Below are positions 24,865-32,172 of a DNA stretch of 64,000 nt, piece by piece. Under the pieces are notes generated by a model that worked only from the letters and a program-made list of their open reading frames with translations, had not been told where the DNA came from and did not search any database. The position numbers and the translations under genes are program-made. Source of the DNA: Chloroflexota bacterium. GTDB taxonomy: Bacteria; Chloroflexota; Anaerolineae; Aggregatilineales; Phototrophicaceae. Position 1 is the first letter of the stretch; each line of letters starts with the position of its first letter. Location: NCBI GenBank assembly GCA_013388745.1, contig JACAER010000010.1, forward strand, positions 52,064-116,063, in the 5' to 3' direction.

Positions 24865-25931
24865 ATCTCCAGCAGCGCTCTCGGACTCTTATACAGCGGG
24901 CAGACGCAGCGGGCGCACTCCGGGCGCTGCCCCGTGCGGTAAGCCTGGCGCAGCGCGACGGCGGCGGGTACGTTCAGCGCGCCGGCCAGCGTATCGCCCG
25001 ATCTGAATTTGCCATAAGCAGGCAAAAAATAACACGGGCGCAGCGTGCCATCCACTTCGATCACCGTGCTGAAGTGCGGGGCGTTGCAGCGCGGCGCTAC
25101 CAAAGCCCCCTGCCCCGTCAGCGCGCGGAAGTAGCTCACCAGAATGCGCCGCAGCTTCTCCGGCGATTCGGCGATGCGCCCGGCAGCGAACGCGCCCGCG
25201 TAACGTTGTTCCACCTCATCAATCAGGCGCGCCAGTTCGTCCACCTCGCCCGGCGTCAGCATTTGCGAGGCGCCGTTATTGACGATGGGAATATCCAAAC
25301 GCTGCGTCTGATTCGCTGCCTGCTCCCCTGCCCCTGGGCGCTGGCCGAAGGCAAATTCACTGCTCACATCGACCGCCAGAAAACTCAGTGCACTGACATC
25401 GGCGGCCAGTCCGGCGTCGATGATCTGCGGGATTTCGCGGAAGTTGGCGCGCTGCACTGTCGTGCGTGTGGTCACGGGCAGCCCTGCCGCGCGCACAGCG
25501 CGGACGCCCTCCAACACCAGATCGAAAGCATCGACGCCGCGAATCGCCTGATACGTAGCCGCTGTGCCCCCGTCGAGGCTGACGATCACTTCGTGCACGC
25601 TGTCGCGCACCGCGTCGATCTGCTTGCGCAGCAGCAGGCCGTTGGTCAGCAGCATGACATGCGCCCCCGCCGCGCGCAGCCGCTGCGCGATCTGCGGCCA
25701 GTGCGGATGCTGCATGGCCTCGCCGCCGCTGAGCAGCACCCAGCGTATTTGCAGTTCCTCGAACGCCGCCGCCAGTTCCTCGACCAATTCCAGGCGCATA
25801 TTACGGCGTGGATTGCGCCAGATGTCGCAGGTGACGCAGCGGCTGTTGCAGCCATCGGTCAGGTACATGACCAGCAGCGGCAGGGTGTGGAGTCGATCGC
25901 CAGCGAAGTTGAGCAGTCGTTTGAGTCGCAT
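24861..25931 (-). CDS. Radical SAM protein with SPASM-like C-terminal cysteines
   Basis: This 356-residue protein has the radical SAM cluster motif C-x3-C-x2-C in TDGCNSRCVTCDIW, the GGEAMQHP segment and a SAM-contacting VIVSLDGGTAATYQAIRG. The C-terminal part has a further set of cysteines (CNAPHFSTVIEVDG, LRPCYF, CARCVCPLY), resembling a SPASM/twitch auxiliary cluster region. Such enzymes modify peptides, lipids or cofactors by radical chemistry. No precursor peptide is obvious nearby. The ATG at 25931 is chosen because the frame upstream is not conserved-looking and a TATACT lies just in front of it. Confidence 0.88.
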   Translation of the reverse strand: MRLKRLLNFAGDRLHTLPLLVMYLTDGCNSRCVTCDIWRNPRRNMRLELVEELAAAFEELQIRWVLLSGGEAMQHPHWPQIAQRLRAAGAHVMLLTNGLLLRKQIDAVRDSVHEVIVSLDGGTAATYQAIRGVDAFDLVLEGVRAVRAAGLPVTTRTTVQRANFREIPQIIDAGLAADVSALSFLAVDVSSEFAFGQRPGAGEQAANQTQRLDIPIVNNGASQMLTPGEVDELARLIDEVEQRYAGAFAAGRIAESPEKLRRILVSYFRALTGQGALVAPRCNAPHFSTVIEVDGTLRPCYFLPAYGKFRSGDTLAGALNVPAAVALRQAYRTGQRPECARCVCPLYKSPRALLEM

Positions 25932-25937
25932 AGGTGT

Positions 25938-25943
25938 AGTATA
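25938..25943 (-). promoter_or_regulatory. -10 element (TATACT) six bases before the radical SAM start; likely leaderless mRNA
   Basis: On the minus strand TATACT ends six bases before the ATG at 25931, so the transcript would begin at or next to the start codon. No ribosome site is visible, which fits leaderless translation. Confidence 0.4.
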
Positions 25944-26059
25944 GCGTACAACCATCACAAAAAGCCCATCCGGCAAAACCCACCAGCAGTTTACGGCTTG
26001 CCGTCAGGTTGTGTGTTAAAATAGGCTGCATTCTCGCCGTGTGTATTCATGATTCGCCT

Positions 26060-27436
26060 ATGCTGAACCCAGACCTCCTCAAGACCGGCCCAGGGCCTCG
26101 GCTGGCGTTTTTAGAAAAAGCCGAGCCTGCCACGCTGGCCGAAACGCTCATCGGCTTCGCCAACACCGAAGGCGGCACGCTCATCATCGGCCTCAACGAC
26201 GAAGGCGAACCCCTCGCCAGCGAACCGGAGGTCAGCGCCCTGAACAATGCCTTGAAAGAGGTCGAAGCGCTGTGCAACCCGCCGGTCGTCGTTGGCAGTT
26301 GGGAGCGCGTCGAACTGGACGAAGGCGGCGCAGTGTACGCCCTGCGCGTGCCGCGCAGCGTGGAACTGCACGCGCTGAGCGATGGCCGCGTACTCATCCG
26401 CAGCGGTGTCAGGAATCGTCCGCTCGGCGGGCAGGAGATTCTGCGGCTGGCGAGCGCCAAAAGCACCGGTGACTACGAATCGGAAATCGTTTCTGGCGTG
26501 ACCAAAGACGACTTCAGCCGCAAGATGCTGGACGAGTATCTGGCAAAACGCGCCGAACGCACCAAACGCCCCTATAACGGCAAAATCGATGACCTGCTGC
26601 GCGAAATCGGCGCGATCAACGCCGACGGCAAAGCCACCGTCAGCGGCGTGCTGCTGTTCACCGAGTACCCGCAGCACTGGCTGCCGCAGAGCAGCGTGGT
26701 CTTCGCCAAGTTCGTCGGCACCACGCCGCGCGGCGAAAACGGGCTGGCGGGGTATTCGCGCCGCGAAGAAATCACCGGCCCTACCCCTCGTTTGATCGAA
26801 GCCGCCTGGAATCTGATCTGGAGCGAGATGGCGATCAGCGCCGTAGTCAAAGGGCTGGAACGCGAAGAAAAGATGGAGTATCCGCCGTTCGCCGTGCGCG
26901 AAGCCATCGTCAATGCTGTCAGCCACCGCGATTACCGCCTCAAAGGGCGGCGCATCGAGATTCGCATGTATTCAGATCGGCTGGAAGTCATTTCGCCCGG
27001 TGGGCTGCCGGGCTTCATCACCGTGGAAAATATCGTCGATGAGCATTTCAGCCGCAACCCGCGTCTGGTCAACGGCCTGTTCCAGTGGGGCTATATCGAA
27101 GAACTGGGGCTGGGCATCGATCGCATGATGGAAGTCATGGCGCAGGCCGGGCACAAGCCGCCAGATTTCGACGCGCGCCCCTACAGCTTCGCGGTGACGC
27201 TGTTCAACGCGCGCCAGCAGCAGCAGCCCCCGGAATGGGTGCGCAATACCAATCACCGCCAGGCGCGCGCGCTGCAATATATCCGCGATAACGGCCTGAT
27301 TACCAACCGCGAATATCGCGCGCTGTGTCCGGGAGTCTCGGCGGAAACGCTGCGGCTTGACCTGAACGATTTGGTAGAACGCAATATTCTGCTGAAAGTC
27401 GGCTCGAAAAAAGGCACATACTACATACTGAAATAG
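26060..27436 (+). CDS. AlbA_2 (Schlafen-type) plus HATPase_c_4 protein, RecG-like putative regulator
   Basis: This 458-residue protein starts with an AlbA_2/Schlafen-like domain (LAETLIGFANTEGGTLIIGL is the typical signature). A middle domain follows (VSGVLLFTEYPQHWLP), then the HATPase_c_4 module (PPFAVREAIVNAVSHRDY, with the Asn-box equivalent) and a C-terminal winged helix (about 405-455). These proteins are often mislabelled RecG helicases but lack helicase motifs. They are thought to be transcriptional regulators or stress factors. The ATG at 26060 matches the family start. It is divergent from the radical SAM gene and 12 bases upstream of the kinase. Confidence 0.88.
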   Translation: MLNPDLLKTGPGPRLAFLEKAEPATLAETLIGFANTEGGTLIIGLNDEGEPLASEPEVSALNNALKEVEALCNPPVVVGSWERVELDEGGAVYALRVPRSVELHALSDGRVLIRSGVRNRPLGGQEILRLASAKSTGDYESEIVSGVTKDDFSRKMLDEYLAKRAERTKRPYNGKIDDLLREIGAINADGKATVSGVLLFTEYPQHWLPQSSVVFAKFVGTTPRGENGLAGYSRREEITGPTPRLIEAAWNLIWSEMAISAVVKGLEREEKMEYPPFAVREAIVNAVSHRDYRLKGRRIEIRMYSDRLEVISPGGLPGFITVENIVDEHFSRNPRLVNGLFQWGYIEELGLGIDRMMEVMAQAGHKPPDFDARPYSFAVTLFNARQQQQPPEWVRNTNHRQARALQYIRDNGLITNREYRALCPGVSAETLRLDLNDLVERNILLKVGSKKGTYYILK

Positions 27437-27448
27437 CGGGCAAACACT

Positions 27449-29788
27449 ATGGATTTTGTCAGCGGCATTTCTCTGTTGATGGTGATCGCGCACGCGGCAC
27501 TGCTGGCTTTTGTGCTGGCGCTGGGTCGGCGCTACAAATTCGGCCTGTGGCGCTTGATCGCCACCCTGGCGATCGCAGGCGCGACAGCCGCTGCCTATCT
27601 GCTGCCCGCTGATTTGATTCTGGGCAGCAATGTCGGGCGCAGCTTTTTACTGGCGCTGGCGCTGGTCACGACGATCAGCGCCTTTGGCAGCTACGCCATC
27701 AGCGATATCACGCGCCGCAAACCCGATCACCGTATGCGCACAGCCTGGTATGGCCTGACGGCCATCTGGCTGCTGGCGACGGCCAGCGCGGCGTTTGTCA
27801 GCCGCGAGTTTATCGTCGCCCAGGCCGGTTGGCTTGCCAACGCGCTGCAAGCGATCGACCCGCTGAGCGTGATTCTGCTGGTTGGGCTGACGATCGCGGG
27901 CATTATGCTGCTGGGTTTTTCGTTCTACAGCTTTTACACCGCGCTGCTGCCCGAAGTCGCCAACCGCGCGTTGTTCTGGGTGATGAATGGCGCGGTGCTG
28001 CTTTTCGCCGGACTGATGATGATCAGCGGCACAGCGGCGCTGGTGGTGGCGGGCTTTTTCACGCTGCTGGTGAGCATGAGCGGCGCGGTGTACGCCCACA
28101 TGAATTACCGCCTGTTCGACGTGCGGGCGGCGCTGGCGATGGTGCTGCGCACAGGGATCATCGTCGTCCTGACGGCGGCGCTGATCTTGGCCGTCAGCAT
28201 GTTCGCGCGGGCGGCGGCGCTGGGCCGGCAGGGCGAAGCCACGCTGGTGCTGCTGGCGCTAGCGCTCTCGGCGGCGGTGCTGTATGTCGGCGGGCGGCAG
28301 CTCGTCGAATGGCTGTTTGGCCGCCTGTTCCGCATCGGCGAAAGCGACCCGGCGCAGGCCACGCGCAAATTCACGCAGGAAGTCTCCAAAGCTGTCGAAC
28401 TAGAACAACTGGTGACGCTGGCAACCGACACACTGACGCAGCAGATGCGGCTGCGGCGTTCCGGAATCATTCTGATTAACGACACCAGCGGCAATCAGGT
28501 CGAACTGAAAATCATGCAGGGCGGCGGTTTCGCCGAGATGAAAGATGTCAAAGGGCGGCTGACCAAAGACACGCGCCTGTATCAGCGCCTGGCGGGCGAG
28601 CAGGCGCCCGTCACGCAGTTTGATCTCGATTTCGCGCCGCAGTACCAGGATTGGGACGAAAAAGAGCGCCAGTTTTTCGCCAGCCTGCAAATGAGCGCTT
28701 ACGCCCCGGTGATTCTAGAAGGCATCCAGATCGGCATCCTGTGCTGTGGGCCGAAACTCAACGACACGCCTTTTAACACCAGCGATCTGGACTTGATGAT
28801 GGCGATGGCGCACCAGACGGGAGTCGCGCTGCGCAACGCACGTCTGGTGGCCGATCTACGCCACCTGAATTCCAGTATGCGCGCGCTGAACCGCGTGCTG
28901 GAAGACGCCAACGACCAGTTAGAAAAGCTCGATTCGGTGAAAACCGATTTCATCACCATCGCCAGCCACGAACTGCGCACGCCGCTGGCGCAGCTTCGCG
29001 GCTACACCGACATCATGGACGCGCTCAACCAGCAGGGCATGCTGAATCAGGATCAGACAACAGGGCTGATAAACAACCTGCGCAAAGCCACCGAACGCAT
29101 GGAAGAATTGATCGCCGCCATGCTGGATGTCAGCCAGTTAGACGTGAACGCCATGGACTTACGTTTCGCCCAGACAACGGCAGAAACCGTGCTGCGCATG
29201 GCGATCGACCCGCTGACCGACGCCATCAAACAGCGCAAACTGACGCTTTCAGCGCGTGGGCTGCGCGGACTGCCGCATATCCAGGCCGATTTGCAGCGCC
29301 TTGTGCAGGCTTTCCGCAACATCATCGTCAACGCCATCAAATTCACGCCCGACGGCGGGCGCATTGATATTCAGGCGGAACTCAAAGCGCCGGAGATGCC
29401 CGGCGACCCCGAACACATCCTCGTGACGATCAAAGACAGCGGCGTCGGTATCGCCAAAGAGAATCTCGAACTGATCTTCAAGAAATTTTTCCGCGCCTAC
29501 GATCCCGGCCTGCATTCTACCGGCACGTACAAATTTATGGGCGCGGGGCCGGGGCTGGGGTTGACGATTGCGCGCGGCGTGGTCGAAGGACACGGCGGCA
29601 AAATCTGGGCAGAAAGTCCCGGCCACGATATGAAATCCCCTCCCGGCGCCACCTTTTATGTGCTGCTGCCGATCACCCCGCCGCATGAAGCGCGGCGTGT
29701 GCTGCCCTTCGACAGTAAAAACGCTGCTGCCGCCACGCCTGTGCCATCAACACCGCCGCCGCCTACATCGCCGCCTGCCAGCACTTGA
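27449..29788 (+). CDS. Membrane sensor histidine kinase with N-terminal 7TM-like region and GAF domain
   Basis: This 779-residue kinase has an N-terminal membrane region of about eight helices (1-275), resembling the 7TM histidine kinase N-domain. A GAF domain follows (about 310-470), then a coiled linker, HisKA with H507 in ASHELRTPLAQLRG, and HATPase_c with the N-box NIIVNAIKFTP, G1 DSGVGIAKENL and G2 GLGLTIARG. A Pro/Thr-rich tail ends the protein. It senses an unknown signal at the membrane or through GAF. No response regulator is adjacent, so the partner is unassigned. It probably shares a transcript with the AlbA_2 gene. Confidence 0.93.
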   Translation: MDFVSGISLLMVIAHAALLAFVLALGRRYKFGLWRLIATLAIAGATAAAYLLPADLILGSNVGRSFLLALALVTTISAFGSYAISDITRRKPDHRMRTAWYGLTAIWLLATASAAFVSREFIVAQAGWLANALQAIDPLSVILLVGLTIAGIMLLGFSFYSFYTALLPEVANRALFWVMNGAVLLFAGLMMISGTAALVVAGFFTLLVSMSGAVYAHMNYRLFDVRAALAMVLRTGIIVVLTAALILAVSMFARAAALGRQGEATLVLLALALSAAVLYVGGRQLVEWLFGRLFRIGESDPAQATRKFTQEVSKAVELEQLVTLATDTLTQQMRLRRSGIILINDTSGNQVELKIMQGGGFAEMKDVKGRLTKDTRLYQRLAGEQAPVTQFDLDFAPQYQDWDEKERQFFASLQMSAYAPVILEGIQIGILCCGPKLNDTPFNTSDLDLMMAMAHQTGVALRNARLVADLRHLNSSMRALNRVLEDANDQLEKLDSVKTDFITIASHELRTPLAQLRGYTDIMDALNQQGMLNQDQTTGLINNLRKATERMEELIAAMLDVSQLDVNAMDLRFAQTTAETVLRMAIDPLTDAIKQRKLTLSARGLRGLPHIQADLQRLVQAFRNIIVNAIKFTPDGGRIDIQAELKAPEMPGDPEHILVTIKDSGVGIAKENLELIFKKFFRAYDPGLHSTGTYKFMGAGPGLGLTIARGVVEGHGGKIWAESPGHDMKSPPGATFYVLLPITPPHEARRVLPFDSKNAAAATPVPSTPPPPTSPPAST

Positions 29789-29835
29789 CGCACACATCAG
29801 GCGCGTGTTGTAGAATAAAGGTCAACGGTGAGTAG

Positions 29836-30027
29836 AGAGCGCAGAAACAGGCATTCATCAATGGGCTTAACATGCAGGGAGGCTACGAACGCCTGGCGCG
29901 CAATGCGCAGGGGAAACTGGTCTCCGGCCTGCTGCCGGATTTCGCGCTGGACCCTGAAATTTTGTGGCGCGAAAACCTGCCGCAGGGCGCAGAATTGATC
30001 GCGCTCGTTCAGGCAATGGTGGGATAA
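29836..30027 (+). pseudogene. C-terminal relic of a Uma2-family protein
   Basis: The plus frame after a TAG at 29833 reads AQKQAFINGLNMQGGYERL and then QGKLVSGLLPDFALDPEILW followed by RENLP. This matches the C-terminus of Uma2 (DUF820) restriction-endonuclease-like proteins, where a Leu-Pro-Gly-Phe-x-Leu-x-x-x-x-Leu-Trp pattern is conserved. The N-terminal nuclease core is missing and the frame is closed upstream. An ATG at 29872 would give a 51-residue product. Uma2 genes are abundant, mobile and frequently decayed in Chloroflexota and cyanobacteria. Confidence 0.65.
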
Positions 30028-30043
30028 GCCGCTTTGCTCTCAA

Positions 30044-30889
30044 TCAAGACAATCTAGACGGAACTAAGGCCTGCTGCGCTTGTGCTTCCACGCCGATGAG
30101 CGCGCGCAGCATATGCTGTAATTTCTGCGGGTCGCCGCTGGTGTAATAAGCATTAGGCGCAGGGTTGGGGCGCAGCGCGGCGGGCAGCACACGCGCGGTC
30201 TGCCGCGCCACCGCCGGGCCGGGGTCGATCAGGCGCACGCCCGGCCCCACGATCGCTTGCAGTTCGTCCACGAGAAACGGAAAATGCGTGCAGGCCAGCG
30301 CGATCTGGTCAGCGCCGGCCTCCAGCATCGGCTGCACCGCGCGGCGCAAGAGCGCGCGTCCCTGCGCCGTATGCTGCGTCTGCTCCTCCACCATCGTCAC
30401 CAGTTCCGGCGCGATATACGTCATCACGCGCACATTTTTGGCGAAGCGTTCGAGCACGCTCTGGTACAGCGTGCCGTTGGCCGTGCCCTGGGTTGTCAGC
30501 ACGCCGATCACACCGCTTTGGGTTGCTTCGGCGGCGGGCTTCACCGCCGGTTCAATGCCGACAATCGGGATGCGCGGATACTGCGCGCGCAGAACGTGCA
30601 AACTGGGGGCGCTGGCCGTGTGGCAGGCGATCACGATCATACCCGCGCCGTGTTGCAGCAAAAAACGCACAATATTTTCGGTGAAAAGCAGGATTTCTTG
30701 CGCCGGGCGCGGGCCGTAGGGCAAATGCCCCTGATCGGCAAAATACAGCGTAGGATAAGCGGGCAGCAGGCGGTGGATTTCGCGCAGGACCGACAGGCCG
30801 CCGACGCCCGAATCCATTACGCCGATGTAAGAGGCAGCCAGGGGCCCGGGCCCCTGGCTGCTGTTTTTCTCAGGCGGTTCTTTCGTCAA
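30044..30889 (-). CDS. murI: Glutamate racemase
   Basis: This roughly 281-residue enzyme has the two catalytic cysteines in VIACHTASAP and LACTHFPFL, the N-terminal IGVMDSGVGGLSVLREI segment with the Asp, and YFADQGHLPYG. It makes D-glutamate for peptidoglycan. The start is not clear: the best candidate is a TTG at 30889 that overlaps the stop of the upstream peptidase by 20 bases; a GTG at 30904 is another. The segment between start and core (MTKEPPEKNSSQGPGPLAAS) is encoded by a 28-bp perfect palindrome at 30834-30861, an unusual arrangement for an N-terminus. Confidence 0.92.
   Translation of the reverse strand: MTKEPPEKNSSQGPGPLAASYIGVMDSGVGGLSVLREIHRLLPAYPTLYFADQGHLPYGPRPAQEILLFTENIVRFLLQHGAGMIVIACHTASAPSLHVLRAQYPRIPIVGIEPAVKPAAEATQSGVIGVLTTQGTANGTLYQSVLERFAKNVRVMTYIAPELVTMVEEQTQHTAQGRALLRRAVQPMLEAGADQIALACTHFPFLVDELQAIVGPGVRLIDPGPAVARQTARVLPAALRPNPAPNAYYTSGDPQKLQHMLRALIGVEAQAQQALVPSRLS
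30834..30861. repeat. 28-bp perfect GC-rich palindrome at the murI 5-prime end
   Basis: GCAGCCAGGGGCCC is followed at once by its exact reverse complement. It begins 8 bases after the stop of the minus-strand peptidase gene and lies inside the first codons of murI. In the plus direction it is followed by TGTTTTT, in the minus direction by no T-run. It could fold into a very stable hairpin and limit murI translation, or act as a terminator of antisense transcripts. Confidence 0.75.
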
Positions 30890-31652
30890 CCCGTCCAAAA
30901 ACACGCTCCCAGTGCTGCTGGCGCGCGGCTTCGATAAAGGCCTGGAACAAGCGCTGCATGGCCGAATCGTCCAGATACAGGTCTTCGGGATGCCACTGCA
31001 CGCTGACAGCAAAACGCTTGTTGGGCACTTCCAACGCTTCGATCACGCCATCGTCGGCATGCGCGGTGACGTTCACGCCCGGCGCCGGCTGCTGGATGGC
31101 CTGATGATGCAGGCTGTTGACGGGAAAGCGCGTGCCCTGCAAGATGCGCGCCAGGTGGCTTTCGGGCTGCACCTGCACCTCATGCGCCCGCAGCACACGC
31201 TCCAGCGGGCGATTGGGCATGTCGTGCTTGATAGGTGTTTGTACTTCTGAGGGGATGTCCTGCGTGAGCGTGCCCCCCAGCGCCACATTGACCACCTGAT
31301 TGCCACGACAAATGCCCAGCAGCGGCAGATCGTCGTCCACCGCCCAGCGCACCAGTTTCAGCTCCAGTACGTCACGGCTCAGGTCGGGCGTTTGCGTCGC
31401 GCCATGCCGTTCCGCGCCGTAAAACTGCGGATCAACATCGCCGCCGCCGGGCAGCAGCAGCCCATCGACGGTTTCATACAGCGCGCGTGTATCTTCATCG
31501 GGCATGTCTGTCGGGATAAGCACAGGAACGCCCCCCGCGTGGACGATGGCCGAGACGATGCGATGATACGAAAAATAGTAGTCCAGACCGTTATCCGGGC
31601 GCGTGAACTTCGTCGTGGGCAGCCCGATCAACGGGTAAAGCTTGGAGGTCAC
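30870..31652 (-). CDS. Class I glutamine amidotransferase-like hydrolase (gamma-glutamyl-GABA hydrolase family, peptidase C26)
   Basis: This 260-residue protein has the nucleophile elbow LLGICRGNQVVNVALGG (Cys), and the His and Glu in VSVQWHPED. The DGLLLPGGGDVDPQFYG segment is typical of the PuuD/C26 group, which cleaves gamma-glutamyl bonds, for example in gamma-glutamyl-gamma-aminobutyrate. It starts at a GTG three bases after the rplS stop and overlaps the murI start, so rplS, this gene and murI form one operon. The substrate could instead be a wall-derived gamma-glutamyl peptide, given the murI neighbour. Confidence 0.88.
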   Translation of the reverse strand: MTSKLYPLIGLPTTKFTRPDNGLDYYFSYHRIVSAIVHAGGVPVLIPTDMPDEDTRALYETVDGLLLPGGGDVDPQFYGAERHGATQTPDLSRDVLELKLVRWAVDDDLPLLGICRGNQVVNVALGGTLTQDIPSEVQTPIKHDMPNRPLERVLRAHEVQVQPESHLARILQGTRFPVNSLHHQAIQQPAPGVNVTAHADDGVIEALEVPNKRFAVSVQWHPEDLYLDDSAMQRLFQAFIEAARQQHWERVFGRVDERTA

Positions 31653-31655
31653 TGC

Positions 31656-31997
31656 TTAGCGACTCTCTTTCAGGCGCGCCGCCTTGCCGCGAATATCGCG
31701 CATGAAATAAAGCTGCGCGCGGCGTACTTTGGCGCGGCGCACCACTTCGATTTTGTCGATGCGCGGGCTGCGCAGCAAATAGGTGCGTTCGACGCCGATA
31801 CCATGCGAGGCGATACGGCGCACCGTGAAGCTTTCTTCGTTGCCGCCACCGCGCAGCCGGATCACCATCCCCTGAAACACCTGCACACGCTCTTTATCGC
31901 CTTCGATAATGCGTGCGTGGACTTTGACGGTGTCGCCGGGGCGCAGTTCCGGGTGGCCGCGTTCGGGGGCTTCTACCGCTTTCATTAAATCTTCCAC
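31656..31997 (-). CDS. rplS: 50S ribosomal protein L19
   Basis: This 113-residue protein is a full match to bL19: [32 protein letters not shown] and the C-terminal [20 protein letters not shown]. It sits at the 30S-50S interface. The usual bacterial neighbours (trmD, rimM, rpsP) are absent; it is followed instead by the C26 peptidase and murI. The GTG at 31997 is listed; an ATG at 31985 is also possible. Confidence 0.96.
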   Translation of the reverse strand: MEDLMKAVEAPERGHPELRPGDTVKVHARIIEGDKERVQVFQGMVIRLRGGGNEESFTVRRIASHGIGVERTYLLRSPRIDKIEVVRRAKVRRAQLYFMRDIRGKAARLKESR

Positions 31998-32058
31998 GAC
32001 GATTAATCCTTCTGAACAAAATGCGCCCGCCGGCGCACACGAATTTCACAGGAGCAGC

Positions 32059-32067
32059 ATTATAGCA
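32059..32067 (-). promoter_or_regulatory. Extended -10 promoter element (TGCTATAAT) for rplS
   Basis: On the minus strand TGC plus consensus TATAAT lies about 60 bases before rplS. The -35 zone runs into the repeat element at 32081-32160. Confidence 0.6.
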
Positions 32068-32080
32068 TGACAAAAATGCA

Positions 32081-32160
32081 GCGTGTAGGGGCGAACCGCT
32101 GGCCGCCGCAGCCCGCTTGCAGGGCGACTCATGAATCGCCCCTGCGCTCGCCCCTACGCG
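32081..32160. repeat. Intergenic inverted-repeat element (GTAGGGGCGA ... TCGCCCCTAC)
   Basis: A 10-bp perfect terminal inverted repeat (32085-32094 and 32148-32157) encloses a second imperfect one (CAGGGCGA ... TCGCCCCTG around CTCATGAA at 32120-32144). Elements built on GGGGCGA with ATGAATCGCCCC cores are common dispersed repeats in Chloroflexota and cyanobacteria (from memory). It lies between rplS and the secreted-protein gene and has no coding potential. Confidence 0.6.
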
Positions 32161-32172
32161 CTCAAATGGTGT

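Noticed and set aside
26060..27436. Annotation as RecG helicase
   Set aside because: The protein has AlbA_2 and HATPase_c_4-type domains but no helicase Walker or DEAD-box motifs.
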